Shown here: positions 22,426 to 34,160 of the stretch, in pieces | Numbering within the stretch: position 1 is the first letter of the stretch | Layout: every line of letters starts with the position of its first letter | Translations under genes and position numbers: made by a program | The notes under the pieces: model-generated | Database searches by the model: none | What the model saw: only the letters and a program-made list of their open reading frames with translations | Told to the model about the DNA's origin: nothing | Source: Tigriopus japonicus | Taxonomy: Eukaryota; Arthropoda; Copepoda; Harpacticoida; Harpacticidae | DNA length: 64,000 nt | Reading direction: 5' to 3' | Assembly (NCBI GenBank): GCA_010645155.1 | Contig: JAAGOF010000319.1 | Span: forward strand, 572,553 to 636,552

Positions 22426-23030
22426 ATGGCCAAGATTCTCCTACTCTCAATATTTGTTCTTGCAACATCCGCCTCATTTGTGTTGGGGGCGGATCCACCT
22501 CAAGGGCCCTCTTTAGCAGGCTTGGCGAACGCTGGAAACCTTCTCAAAACCATTGGTCAGCTACCCAATCTCCCAGAAGTTGGATCAAAGCTTAAGGACC
22601 TCGCCCAAAATGGTAAATATTAACTTATCTATCATTCAGGTTCCATCATTACGAAAAGTCTTTTTTCTTTTCTCAGAGGATCAGAAAGGATTACTTCAAA
22701 TTTTGGAAACCTTGTCCAAAGTGGCATTGTTGAGCCAAGCCAACAAGTCGAAACTAGTAGCAAACAAAGTTAAGGCAGAGGAACCATTTAAACAGGCAAA
22801 AGAAGGTGAAATTTCGCACCGCAATGACGTAGTTGTTACTGAATTTTAATTTTGGCGCTCTTCAAGGTACCACTCTCCCTCCCGAGGATGGCCAAACAAC
22901 GGATAATGGAGATGATCCAGAGTACGAGGAGGAAGATGACTTGGTGCCAATTATCTTGGGTTCTGTCCTGGCCGGATTAGTTTTATTGGTGTTAGCCGGT
23001 TATCTGGTTCATAGATTCTGGTCTTGTTGA
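22426..23030 (+). CDS. Small type I membrane protein, likely paralogue of the upstream mucin-like gene
   Basis: Exons 22426-22612, 22677-22805 and 22867-23030 join in phase 1 at both introns and give 159 residues. A signal peptide (MAKILLLSIFVLATSASFVLG) is followed by a helical-looking ectodomain rich in leucine and lysine. Next comes an acidic stretch (DDPEYEEEDD), then a membrane segment (LVPIILGSVLAGLVLLVLAG), then the very short tail YLVHRFWSC. The membrane segment aligns with that of the preceding gene and with LAMP proteins. Both genes share the order signal peptide, 60-100 residue ectodomain, spacer, membrane helix, which suggests tandem duplication. This copy lacks the threonine stalk and the dileucine signal. 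The function is unknown. Its stop lies 63 bp from the stop of the convergent zinc-finger gene. Confidence 0.75.
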
Positions 23031-23093
23031 AAGTGATATAATATTGTACTATTAAAGAATGTTTGTGTAGAAGGGTACATTGCGTAATTCAAC

Positions 23094-24785
23094 TCATTCT
23101 AACTGATTGGGAATCTGCAGAGGATGATCAGTCAAGTTCTTGCCATGGTTGTGAATGAACTTCCTATGAAGACTTAACGTGGAACTGGACTTGCACGTGT
23201 AATCGCACAACTGACAACGGTAAGGTGTTTCTCCTGTATGAATTCGCTCGTGAGCAATCAAACTAGTTTTCGAGTACATCATCTTGCCACAATGGGCACA
23301 CTTGAACGTCCGTTCTTGGTGGTTCCTCCTTTTGTGATCCTTCAAGAGGAACTTTGTACTAAAGCCTTTGGCGCACACATCGCACTTGAAGGTCTCACTT
23401 TTGTCGTGGAACCTGGCCACGTGGCAATCCAGATATCTTTGGCTCTTGAACCGTCTATCGCAGTGATTACAATTCCATCGTTGAGTCTCATGGGTATTCA
23501 TGTGTGACTTCAGGGAGGATTTATCCCTCACCTCTACACCACACAGTTCGCACATTTCTTTGGGTAAAATCCCTTGGTCCCTTAAATGTTTAGCCACATG
23601 TAACTTCAAAGAGCCCGGATTGGGCGTTTTGTAAGGGCAATGAGGACAAAACATCATGCCTTCCCCAGTGTGAGTTTTCATATGAAATTGCAATTGCTGA
23701 CCACTTTTGTACCTTTTCCCGCAATCACTGCACACAAACTCGGTATTTTTTCGCATTTCCCTCTGTTTTTCAATGACAACTTTGAAACGTTGACGCTTTT
23801 TAGCCCAGACACATTCTCGATAATGGCTGGCCAAAGTGTTTGGATCCTCGCTGAGATCCAGGATGTTCTGACAAGCGGGACAATGAACTCGGCAATCCTT
23901 GACAAAGGAGGAGTGGATTGCCTTATAGTGGTCCAAGATTTCGTTGGGAAACTTGAACACCACATTGGATGATTCGCAATAGAGACATTTAAATTGTCCC
24001 CTTAAGTGATAGTCTCTCATATGTCTCCTAAGGGCATGGTTTGTGCGATATTCCTTTGGGCAAACTGGGCACTTTATCGAACCTTGGATTGGTTCTTTGG
24101 AGGACTTCTTTTCAAACTTCGTCTCCACTTCTAATTCATCTTTCAGGTCATTGTTACTTTTTTGAGCTTTTCTTTTCCTCTTTTTTGGAATGTCTTGAGC
24201 ACTGTCATCATCCACACCATTTCCAAGAAACAGTTCCGGGATATCATCACCATAATCCTCAATATCCTCTTTAAAGATCTCCTGCTTGCAATTAGACTCA
24301 GTTCCATCCAGATCCATGCCAATGTCGTCAAACATTGGCTCATCTTCGTCAATTGAGAGATTTCTGCATTTTTCACATTGGGGATGGTTCCAATCTTTTG
24401 TTTCTTGATCAATGTCTCCATTTGAGTCGTGGTTTTCGCTGATAGTCATGGAACACTGGGGAGAGAACAACAGGGAGAATGGGAACACTCCTTCTTGATC
24501 TTCTTTGGAACCAAGACAGACATGGGACGTGAAGAATTTCAAAGCCAAAGTAGGAAGATCATTGGCGGAATCAAGTGTTCCAGTTCCCAATGTTCTACCA
24601 AGGACCCTCGTAATGAAACGACATGATTCTGGATGGAACAGAATCATGCGGGTTACATGCGGCTCTTCTTTCCAATGCAAATCAAATTGATTTCGAAGAA
24701 GGATGATCCAATCGGTAATTTGGACTCTAGAACAATGTCCACTCAATTGATGCCACCAATCCTCATTGCCAAACGTGGTACCCAT
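23094..24785 (-). CDS. C2H2 zinc-finger protein
   Basis: Single-exon frame of 563 residues. Residues 1 to about 120 form an N-terminal region with tryptophans and hydrophobics (starting MGTTFGNEDWWHQLSG) that I cannot assign to a named domain. An acidic linker follows, then a nuclear-localisation-like KKRKRK near residue 207. From about residue 240 there are about ten zinc fingers, several with the standard C-x2-C...H-x3-5-H spacing and TGE-type linkers (MKTHTGEGMMFC, RIHTGETPYRC). One degenerate finger has C-x2-C but an irregular second half (CRVHCPACQNIL). It is likely a sequence-specific DNA-binding nuclear protein. Orthology cannot be set by eye. It is convergent with the small membrane-protein gene and divergent from the TAZ gene. 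Confidence 0.85.
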   Translation of the reverse strand: MGTTFGNEDWWHQLSGHCSRVQITDWIILLRNQFDLHWKEEPHVTRMILFHPESCRFITRVLGRTLGTGTLDSANDLPTLALKFFTSHVCLGSKEDQEGVFPFSLLFSPQCSMTISENHDSNGDIDQETKDWNHPQCEKCRNLSIDEDEPMFDDIGMDLDGTESNCKQEIFKEDIEDYGDDIPELFLGNGVDDDSAQDIPKKRKRKAQKSNNDLKDELEVETKFEKKSSKEPIQGSIKCPVCPKEYRTNHALRRHMRDYHLRGQFKCLYCESSNVVFKFPNEILDHYKAIHSSFVKDCRVHCPACQNILDLSEDPNTLASHYRECVWAKKRQRFKVVIEKQREMRKNTEFVCSDCGKRYKSGQQLQFHMKTHTGEGMMFCPHCPYKTPNPGSLKLHVAKHLRDQGILPKEMCELCGVEVRDKSSLKSHMNTHETQRWNCNHCDRRFKSQRYLDCHVARFHDKSETFKCDVCAKGFSTKFLLKDHKRRNHQERTFKCAHCGKMMYSKTSLIAHERIHTGETPYRCQLCDYTCKSSSTLSLHRKFIHNHGKNLTDHPLQIPNQLE

Positions 24786-26075
24786 TTTGGAACAGAAATA
24801 TTTGAACTCAGTTTAAAGGAGCCTGGAATAAGAGTTTTTCTTCGTTATTTTGTCAATATGAAGTACGTTTTTGATGGGTAAATGAGTTCTGTAAGGAAAT
24901 TTATTAGGAAAACATGTTCGGATCTATCATCCACTTACCGTATATTGACTTGAAATTGGCTCGAACAATATCATATTTTTGTTATTTATTAATATCAATT
25001 TTGGTATGTTCATGTTTTGTTTATTACTGTAATGTGATTTCATTGCGAAGTAACACTTATTTTAGAGGGCAAAAAATTTGAAAATTTGCTAACAAAAAAG
25101 GCAAGAAATGCCTTGCCAAAATGTTGGCGTTGTGATCATATTTAATCTATAACAGGTACAATGTTCCTGAAATGTTGTTATTGTGTTCAGGGTGACCACG
25201 TAAACATGCGTTAGAAGTTCCGTATGTTAGTACACATGGCTCATACATATTTGATTTTAGACTGAATAATCCAGATTATTCGTGGCTTTTTTTTTACTTC
25301 AATAGCTATTATTGGTTTCTTCAAATTTGTTTTTAGACTGTCAAACGGATCTATTTGCACGCCAATGAGTTTGAATAAAGAGAGAATTTTGACAACTGAT
25401 GATTCTTAAAAAATTTTGAGCGCATTAGATTGGTCAAAATGATAGTGGTTTTAAATTTTCGTGTGTTATAGGTATTTTCTTTAAGTTGTAATGCAATAAA
25501 TCAAAACATCTTTACCTCATTAACACTAACATTATATTTCAGTGATCAAACTTAATCTTAAATTACCAAACCAATTTATTACGCATTTCTGTTTTTCCAA
25601 TTAAGTCCTTTTTCTAAAATGAATGTTACTTCAAAGGAACGTTTCATAGAATTGCGAAATGACGTCATGGCGAAGGAAGAACGAGCCAATCAAAACTCAG
25701 TGCCTCCCTCGTAATCCAATCAGAGCCCAGCATTTTCCATAACATTGGCCGTTCTGCGCTGTTAGATAGTAGTTTGCTGCTGTTCCTCTGTCTACAGTAC
25801 CTCAACTCTAGCCATGATGCAATCTATCTAATACAGAAAGCTCTTTGCTATTAGTGGTGAAACCAAGTGAAATACCATTCAATTAAATTCCAAATTGTGC
25901 AACCCTCTATCTATATCGAGACCTAAGCATTCAAGACCTCTCCAAGTACCCCTCTTCCCTACAGCCTTAATTGCTTACTGGTCTGCTAACTTTTACTACA
26001 TATCCCAAAGTCTTCTAAGAAGAGTGGTTTTCAAGATCTAGCTCTCCCGTTCTCCACCCTTCTGTAACCTTTGCA
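24786..26075. other. Divergent intergenic region, shared promoter space
   Basis: This 1.3 kb AT-rich stretch separates the start codons of the minus-strand zinc-finger gene and the plus-strand TAZ gene, so it should hold both promoters. I see no ORF, RNA gene or strong repeat. The segment 25640-25760 is somewhat less AT-rich and contains a TGACGTCA CRE-like octamer at about 25661-25668. Confidence 0.45.
25661..25668. promoter_or_regulatory. CRE-like palindrome TGACGTCA
   Basis: A perfect cAMP-response-element octamer lies in the divergent promoter region, about 400 bp before the start of the gene for a protein resembling the TAZ domain of CBP, the coactivator of CREB. The octamer is expected by chance about once per 65 kb, so this could be coincidence. 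Confidence 0.3.
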
Positions 26076-28766
26076 ATGATTACTCAACGACGATCCAATC
26101 ATGCATCCTACAATCATGGTCCCCTTAAGGGGACTAACAGGATATACGGCATGGCATCCCAAAAGGCCATGAAGGCCAGATTCAGTCCAAAGTCTGGCTT
26201 GAATCAGAAGAAGGTGGCGTTTCTCCAGGGAGGGCGCTTGAAGACCATTTTGATTCCCATTTTGGCCACGGCTTCGCAATTGGAAGTCCCTCAACATAAG
26301 ACTTGCTCAAGTGCTTTCAATAATGCTACTAAGGAGTTTTCGACCACATCGCGGTTCTTGGATGCTTCCAAGATGGATCATGATCGCCAATGGGATCTGA
26401 TTTTGAATGAGGATCAACCGAGTTTGGTGTCCCTTGAGATCCCGAGTGAAATGGGATCTATGGAAGAAAAAGAAGAAGAAAAGGAACAATTGTCTGAATC
26501 ACTTGAAACTGGTGATGATGCTCGAGCTCCTGGTGGCCTCAAAAACCAAAGTGCAACCAATGATCTCAAGCAAAGGAAGACTGAAGTTGAACTCTTTATC
26601 AACACACTTTTGCACACTCTGCAATGCAAGTAAGTTTAACTTTATTTATATTAAGAGAACATTTAGCGGCATGTCATGTCAACATTAGGTGCGACTTTTC
26701 GGCACTTAAAGCTGATTTTAGGTGAAGAAGCATTTCTGTTTGATTTAGTTATTTTGGGCGGTCAGCTTCAATTTGAATTGAAAATCCTGAAGGAATTGCC
26801 TGATTATTGTCTATAAATTAGAATATTTTGGATTTTAGATCGGAAAATGTTTGACATTTTCCGATCCGAAGTCAAGAAGGCGTTTAGGGGAGAATTTTGA
26901 CAAATATACTCCTTTTGGTTGTTGTCCTCAAAAATCACGTTTAAGGCGAATTTGAAAATTAGTTTAGCCCCTTTCATTCTTGTCGCGATTTTTGTCACAA
27001 AAGACAACAGCTTTTACACTTGCAGCTAAATTACATTTAGCTTAGGCATGAAATTTTTCGAAGAAGATCTAAAATGCTTTTAGATTTGAAACTGATCCCG
27101 AAATATATTTGAAAGTTGTGAAAATTTACCCGAAAGTTGCGAAATCATTGTCAAATGCTTTCCTTGTGAAAATAGGTCACCGTATGACACTACATCCGAA
27201 TTTTTCATGAAATAACCGTTTCTTTGTTTAAACAATTGGACGAAACGCAAACATACCTACTTGAAGTCGATTAGTTTTCTCAACCTAAATTGGCTAGAGA
27301 ACAGTCAATTTTTTTTTTAACATCGCTCTAATTTTGCAAGAATTGTGTGCTCTCTAAAAGTCACGCAGCTTCTTTTTTGCATCCCAGTTTTTTGGCACTT
27401 TTCTTCTAGTACTAAATGAGGAGACAATGACTCAAAGTCTTATGCGCAAACTATTTTACTTCAATTCTTCTAGATCAGACATTCAATTCCAGGTAAAACA
27501 AAATGTTCATCTCCCTAAACAAGAGATGTCAATTTCTATTGCTATTTCTAATGTGCTAAAATATCATAAAGTGTTTCGATTTTAGGAAAAGAGAATTGGC
27601 CTTTGACACGATCAAATTTGAAATTTTATTTGTTCACAATTATTATTGTATTATAGCATTCAATTACAGAAACCAAAATAGTGTCTATATCTGAGTTGGT
27701 TAATCATATTATCAATCAAAAATACAATGATTAGACTTGAAAAAGAATCGAAAGTGAAAATATTCTTTTTTTGAAACACCTTTATTTGAGTGCCAAAACC
27801 TTTCCGAGAGATAAAAATCCAACAAATCCATTTTATTCGTATCGATCATTAAGAAGTTGTTTGTGATTTGGTGCCATTTTTCTTTACCAACAACGAAATA
27901 GAAATGATTGATAGATAAATAAGAATAAGATAGACCAAAGAAAGATAGATGGTAAAGAAATCAAAAGCACTCCAGTCATTTTGTAAATCCAACGTAAATT
28001 TCCAATTGAGCAAAAAGTCCTGACAACTAGTGATAGAGTCAGTAATTTTCGACTCCTTAAGAAAAACCAGATCGGCAATGGAACATTCAAGACTCAAATT
28101 CAATGTTAGCTCTATGAAAGATCAATGTTGAATTTGACAAATACTGGTCATACTTTCAAAAGGAATCGGGATTTTTCAAGAAGTGGTATTATATTTATCC
28201 GACTTCAAAATTCCGATCAGTTCCCGTCTTTTATGCAGAACCACAGAACCAATTCCTCCCAATTTGGCGCTGGACCCCTAACTAAATGGAACAGAAGAAA
28301 TTATGTTCCAAAAATTTCCATTCATGCTTAGTAGATACAGAGCTAGCAAATCTCAGGAAAAATGAAAGGCTAAGAGCCGATTCAATAACCTTATTTGACT
28401 TGATTCTCTTTCTTCAGTTCCAGCACTTGCAACATGGATGGCTGCAAGAAGATGAGCCGCGTCCTTGGTCACTTCTTGATGTGTCTCAAGAAGCGAACCA
28501 ACCTCCTTGGCGGTCCACCGACCTCTGGCGGCCAATACGGCCCAATGGTAAAAGAGTCGTCATGCACCCTTTGCGCCCAACTACTCGACATCGTGACAGA
28601 GCACGCCAAACAGCCTCACCCTCAACAAGGAGTCGGCACCAAATGCTCGGTTCCTATGTGCGATGCCTTAAGACGCATAGGAGAGTCAAAAGAGAGCGGT
28701 TCTGCAAAGAATGGGAGTGCGCTCTCGGCTTTCATGCCTGGCGAAGAAGGGCTCATCAGCGGATAG
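26076..28766 (+). CDS. Stand-alone TAZ2-like zinc-finger protein
   Basis: Exons 26076-26629 and 28418-28766 join in phase 2 across a 1.8 kb GT-AG intron and give 300 residues. The first 165 residues are basic then acidic (EEKEEEKEQ) without known domains. The TAZ-like domain spans the exon junction: LLHTLQC, then STCNMDGCKKMSRVLGHFLM, then CTLC, EHAKQ and KCSVPMC. This follows the TAZ2 order of CBP/p300 (from memory: LVHACQC, CSLPSCQKMKRVVQH, CPICKQL, YHAKHC, KCPVPFC). In CBP the domain binds transactivation domains of many transcription factors. Zinc sites 1 and 2 keep their His/Cys ligands. Site 3 has a loop insertion and lacks the first cysteine, with a nearby histidine as possible substitute. 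A 15-20 residue loop is also inserted before CTLC. No HAT, KIX or bromodomain is present. Joining the two exons restores the domain, which supports the model. Confidence 0.75.
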
Positions 28767-31376
28767 AACAACGAAAATTCCGGAGGAAATGCTCTGAGAA
28801 CAGTTGTAAAGCTCTCTCTATTGCGTCACTTCTATGTAGGTGTGTGTATCAGATTTGTGTATTGTCGATAACTGACATGACGGCTCGTCGAGCTTGATCC
28901 CCCTTAAAGTTATCGAAAATTGGTTCATTTTATGAGTTCTAACACTAATTCCTTTGCACTTTGAAAAAGGGGTGGAGTATCAAACCAGTGAATAACTTTG
29001 AATGTCGCGCTGTAAACAAACTCTCCATCCACAAGTTCAGCACTGAGAACGTTTTATGACGGCAAAATCTCTCGTTTGCCTGAAGAATTGCGGCGGTTTC
29101 TAGCAGTGTAAGTGCACATTTTTGGACTCGATTTTATTCACTTTACTTGCTTTACCCTCCGTTTTCTATTAATGAGAAAAAAACAAAGCCCGTTTAGGGA
29201 CCAAAAACAATTTGTCAGTTCAGAAAATACCTTATTATCAATATTCCAAAAATAACATAATAGAGTATACTATATCGTATGGAAAATAAACTATTAAAAC
29301 CCACCTTTGATCTGGTTCAATACGCTTGAAAAACAAACTGCAGAGCACAGAAATCTACAATATGAGAAGCGAAGCTTTGTTCAAAATCAAATTAGAATGT
29401 TCCTAATTTTTAAATGTCTTTATTCACGGGGATGGATAATTTGAAAGTTTGTTGCCGAGCAGGAATTCAAGAAGTTTAAAGAATCTAACCGTTACTGTAG
29501 AAGTTATCTTTCAAAAATGTTACTAATGGTCAAATCTCGTCAACCCTGTAAGGCTTGTTCTTGGATAAAGAGCACTATTGAAAGTATCCAGCCCCATTTT
29601 TTTCTTTTGCCAACTACTTTATTTTAGGATCGCAGTCTGACTTCTTGAATTTCTTCTCAATGACCAACCTTAAATTCCCCCACCCCTTCTTTCGTACCAA
29701 ATGATCGTTTCAAAAGGTTCAATTAGTACACAAAGCAGGTCCTCTAGTACTAGAACTCTACAGCTTATGTAGAGAGGATCTAGGAATGCTGATTAGACGT
29801 TGATAAATGAGCTAAAGATCGAGTCAATGCTCTGTTTGTGCGCATCTTTGGCTTCACTTCCCACCACTTTCCTCAACACCTCATCAAGAACTTTTCGAAA
29901 ATACATTTTGAGGGTCAGTCCGCGATTGTTCCCTCTGTTTGAAGTCTTCTAAGTACGGACTTTTCCCCCGATTTCCCTGAGAGAGATCTTGTCATTAGTA
30001 CGAGTAGTCACTAGATCTAGCACGAACGTCCATGTATTTTGGATGGCTAGCAACAATATTGAGGCTTTCCGAACGAATCATGATGAAGACTTAATTGAAG
30101 GCAACGTCTCGGAAATTATGGCTACAGTCATTTTCTTACCGTGAGACAATCTATAATAATATATCAAGGATATTACATGAAGAAAGGCTGTCTTTGAATG
30201 TCATATTTGTCTGAGAAGATGATTGCCTAAATGAACGGAAGGATGATTGCTGAATGAGCTCTGTATTGGCATGGAAAAAGTGTTAATCCACATATTTAAG
30301 TTGCCATTGTTGTAAATATTCATAGAGCTGTAAAATAATTTTCTGGTGACAAACCTGCCTCATTTTAGTATTAATGATTTAAGAATGGGCAGCAAAAGGC
30401 TCACATTACAACCTAGTTTCTTTACCATGAATGTTGTCTTTGGTGTCTTTTAACCCATTTTAAGACCTTTTTGTGCCATATTAGGAGATGGAGACCGAAA
30501 AATCTCAAGCATGTTCTCTTCCATCGTGCCGCAAGATCAAGATACATTTATCTTTTACAAAAGTACTTCGTTTCTTGCTCTTTCGTTGTGAAAATCTCGG
30601 TCATTCACATCAAAGAAGCTTCTTTAGTCCTCATGAATTGATGAAAAGTTTTGGTGACAGCTTGATGACATTTTGTAATGCTATCTAGAGTACAATGAAT
30701 TGCTTATAGAGCTCTAATACTGTTAATCACTTTCTTACTTGCCTGACTTTGTTTCTCTTGTTATTATTATCATTATTTTATTTGTTATTTCATTTTGTGC
30801 TTGTCTTTCCAGAGCTAAATAGTAATTCATTTTTATGGAATAGCAATACAAATGGCATCGCTAAGGGCATTTCAATTTCATAATGTACTAATAACAAAGA
30901 TCCCAAACTGTATTCGTGGTCTTATGTCAAAAATTTCTATTAAATTAAAACATTTTTTTCGAGAGATTCTTTTTTACTGTTGACCTTGTGAAGCGAAAAA
31001 AAACTGGATTTTGTCTGATTTGTTTCTTCACCCTTTCGAGGTCAAATATTTTAAAAAGAAACCGTCTAATTTATGACTGACACTACCCTGAACCCTTTCT
31101 ACAGTATGCGAAATAAAAATCGGAACCACGTAAACACCGAGTTCGATAATTTTGGTGGAATGTGTATTTTTTTACTATCTATTTTTCACATCGAATCTGT
31201 GGCCAATCAGGACATGGTCAAGTGGCCAAGTTCATTGGTGATGAGCTGACGACCTTCGATGAATTCTGGGACGAGACAATGTGGCAACGAGCTCTGACCT
31301 TCATCCAATGGACTTCTCTATGTAATCCATGTTCAATTTTCAACATCCATTAATTCATGATCTATGTAGAGGAGGG

Positions 31377-32174
31377 GGTTCCAGTATAACTCGACATGGG
31401 ATAACTCAACACAGGAAAATTGGGTACAACGGAAAACTCAGTACAACGGATAATTGGGTACAGTGGAAAACTCGGTACTGGAAGATTCAGTACAGGAACA
31501 CTGGGTACAGCGAAAAACCGGGTACAACGGAAAACTGGGTACAATCGACAACTGAATATGTTCTAAAGCGAGATAAACATACTTCATCTGCCAATATAAC
31601 TTTTAATGTTGAAATAGGCATGGTGGAACTTTTTATCAACTTTATTAGAGGGTGTTTGGAGACACTGAAATAAATAAGCATTTTTCTGAACCTGATCAAT
31701 TGGTCAAGTGATTTCGTCCTTTTTCAAGCTCATGGAACTCAAGCTCTGGCACTGCACTTACTGTTTCGAATTACCGTACTTTTATTGCTTGCATTTCTTG
31801 AACAACTTCAAAGCAGGGTTAGACAAGTAAAAACCTTGAGAGAATTACTTGCAAGATATATTATGCTTATTTTAACACTGCAAGTATTCCAGGCAGATAA
31901 AGTACGTTTCAACTTGTTTTTAGATGTTCAGTTTTCTTCTGTACCCAGTTAGCCATTGTATTTAGTTGTCTGTTGTAGCCAGTTTCCGTTGTACCCAGTT
32001 TTTGCTGTACCCAGGTTTCCGCTGTACCCAGTTTTCCGTAGTACCCAGTTTTCTGCTGTACCCAGTTTTCCTGTACTGAATCTTCCAGTACCAAGTTTTC
32101 CGCTCTACCCAGTTTTCCGTTGTACCCAGTTTTCTTGTGTTCAATTATCCCATGTACCGAGTTATCTTGGAACC
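31377..32174. mobile_element. MULE-like or foldback element with minisatellite arms, 798 bp
   Basis: Two inverted arms, about 31377-31556 and 31960-32174, are each built from about ten diverged copies of a 15-20 bp unit around GGGTACAACGGAAAACT. The outer ends match as GGTTCCAGTATAACTCG and CGAGTTATCTTGGAACC. The element is flanked by an identical 9-bp direct repeat AGAGGAGGG (31368-31376 and 32175-32183). A 9-bp duplication with long terminal inverted repeats is typical of Mutator-like elements; repetitive arms are typical of foldback elements. No transposase is encoded in the 400 bp between the arms. Confidence 0.8.
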
Positions 32175-33569
32175 AGAGGAGGGGACTCGGCCCGAAGAAA
32201 ATCTTGGTGGGCCCAAAAGTCAATTCTTTTTCATTACATATAGTGGGCCTAACGCCCTTGTTCAAACCCCTATGATGGATTCTAATTGCACGCATTAAAA
32301 ATCCCTTCCTGGTATAGTTCTTTTGCAACAAGCTTTCGCAACTTCCAAGGTTCCTTTAAGATTTTTTTATTACGGCAGGGGCTGAAGGGGCTGATATTTA
32401 CAATTCGAATAAAATCCTTGTGTTTTGAGAATGTGGGCAATTGCCTTCTTATTGTTGCAAAATATTGTTAAGAAGCCAAAAATTATGAAAAATGTGTTTA
32501 AAGTTATTTAAGAAGGGCCTGAAATTGGTAAAAATCTGAACTGTTTTTCATTGTTTAATTTCTTTGGACTACTGAATTTGTGGAAACGGGAGCATGAGAA
32601 AAAATCTCCAAACAAAAACATTGCAGATTTTCCAGAACCAGAAAGGACCAAAAAACATGCCTTCTTATGGTTGCTGACCCCTGATGTAGAGACAAACTAA
32701 ATCGACCCTAATTTTTATGCATTATCAGCTAAATTAGATTTTTTTTGCTACCTATATATTCTGAAATAGGTGAAAAGCTATTTCTTCTGGAAGTCAACAA
32801 AGAACTTTTCTCGTCAAAACGGAACAAAGGAGGTCAAATCCCAACTAAATGTTTCGAAAGTTGCATTATGATGCACAAAGAGAGATCTCGTCCGAACATT
32901 CGTTCTAAAAACCATCGATTTGTAGCCATCAAATCATGACAAGACTCAACAAGTCTGTATTGAAAATCATCCTCAGACTCACTGGTTGTTCAGTGTAACC
33001 CTTGGATATTCCTGTGTACTTATTCACCATCAATCCTATCAATAGAAAAGTGAGACAAAAAAATATCAGGCCCTTGTCACGCTTTCAAACAGGTCCGTAT
33101 CATAAATAAGTTACCTGGAGTTTAACCCAAAGCACGCTTTGATTGCACCCGTTCTTAGGGGCAACTTGGAATAAGATTGTAAATTAATGAACATATTTGT
33201 AAAGACAGCCTTTAGTATTGCTCAAATAACCTTAGAAACTACCCACAATCTACGTACAAGGTCACGATTGTTCTAGAAAGAACAGGTTTCCAATTTGAAC
33301 TCCAAACGAACGACTAACAGGTCAATCAGGTATGAAACGAAGTTGGGGCCCAAAATTATAACGGAATTTGGGTTTGCTTAACTTTTAGGCAGGATTTTTA
33401 TTGTTTTTGAGATCTCGTGACTTTTGTTTCTCATTTACATCAAAGTGTCAAAAAGAAGCTTATTTCAATTCCCTATCTTTTCTGTATTTTATCTTTTACA
33501 TAACTTTTGATAAATAATACTTGGTAATCGAATTAAAGTTCATTGCGGTGTATATCTGAGCCAATAACC

Positions 33570-34160
33570 ACCAAATTTGGTGGTCAACGGGGCAAGCAAT
33601 TAGAATTTTAATTATCAGCAGTAGAAAAATATTGAAGGTGTTCCATGTCAAATGTGACATTCCATATGTTGAGGAGATTACGTATTTCAATTTTCAGGAC
33701 AATCATTTTTCGAACTGAGAGCCTAGAATTTGGAAGCATAATTTCCAGTATGAACTACTGTGGTAAAAAAAGTGTTCGTCTGCTAAAGAACTTAGGATGC
33801 GTTGAGAAGACCAAGTATTTTAATTGTTAGCGCAATGAAAGGTGGCAGTAAAAAGTTATGCGTTACTAAGTGGAGAATTTATTATATGGAGAACAAAAAA
33901 TGAATGAGCTCACCCTTTTGTGTTAAAACAATGACCAGAAGAGGGCTTGATTCATTCTTTGTAGGATTTAAGTAAGATTACTGAGCTTTGAAAGAGGATA
34001 ACTTTTGGCCTTGATTTTTGATCGAGTTGAAAATTGGAAAACTCGGTCTACCAACTAGAAGCAAGATCTTTTTTGCAGAAAGATGCAATTGATTTGCTCT
34101 TAGTGGAAATTTTTCATCACTCGCCTCGTCATCCAAAAAATTCAGCGGTTCTTGCTTGAG
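33570..34160. repeat. Decayed copy of palindromic repeat family
   Basis: It shares blocks such as ACGTATTTCAATTTTCAG near 33680 and a right-hand end resembling CAGAAGAACGCAAATGG...GGAAATCATAATTCTCA with the copies at 38485, 55669 and 62494. Similarity is patchy, so the ends are approximate. Confidence 0.45.

Noticed and set aside
31909..32331. 140-codon minus-strand frame with repeated YNGKLG/TTENWV-type units
   Set aside because: Produced by the tandem units of the MULE-like element arm.
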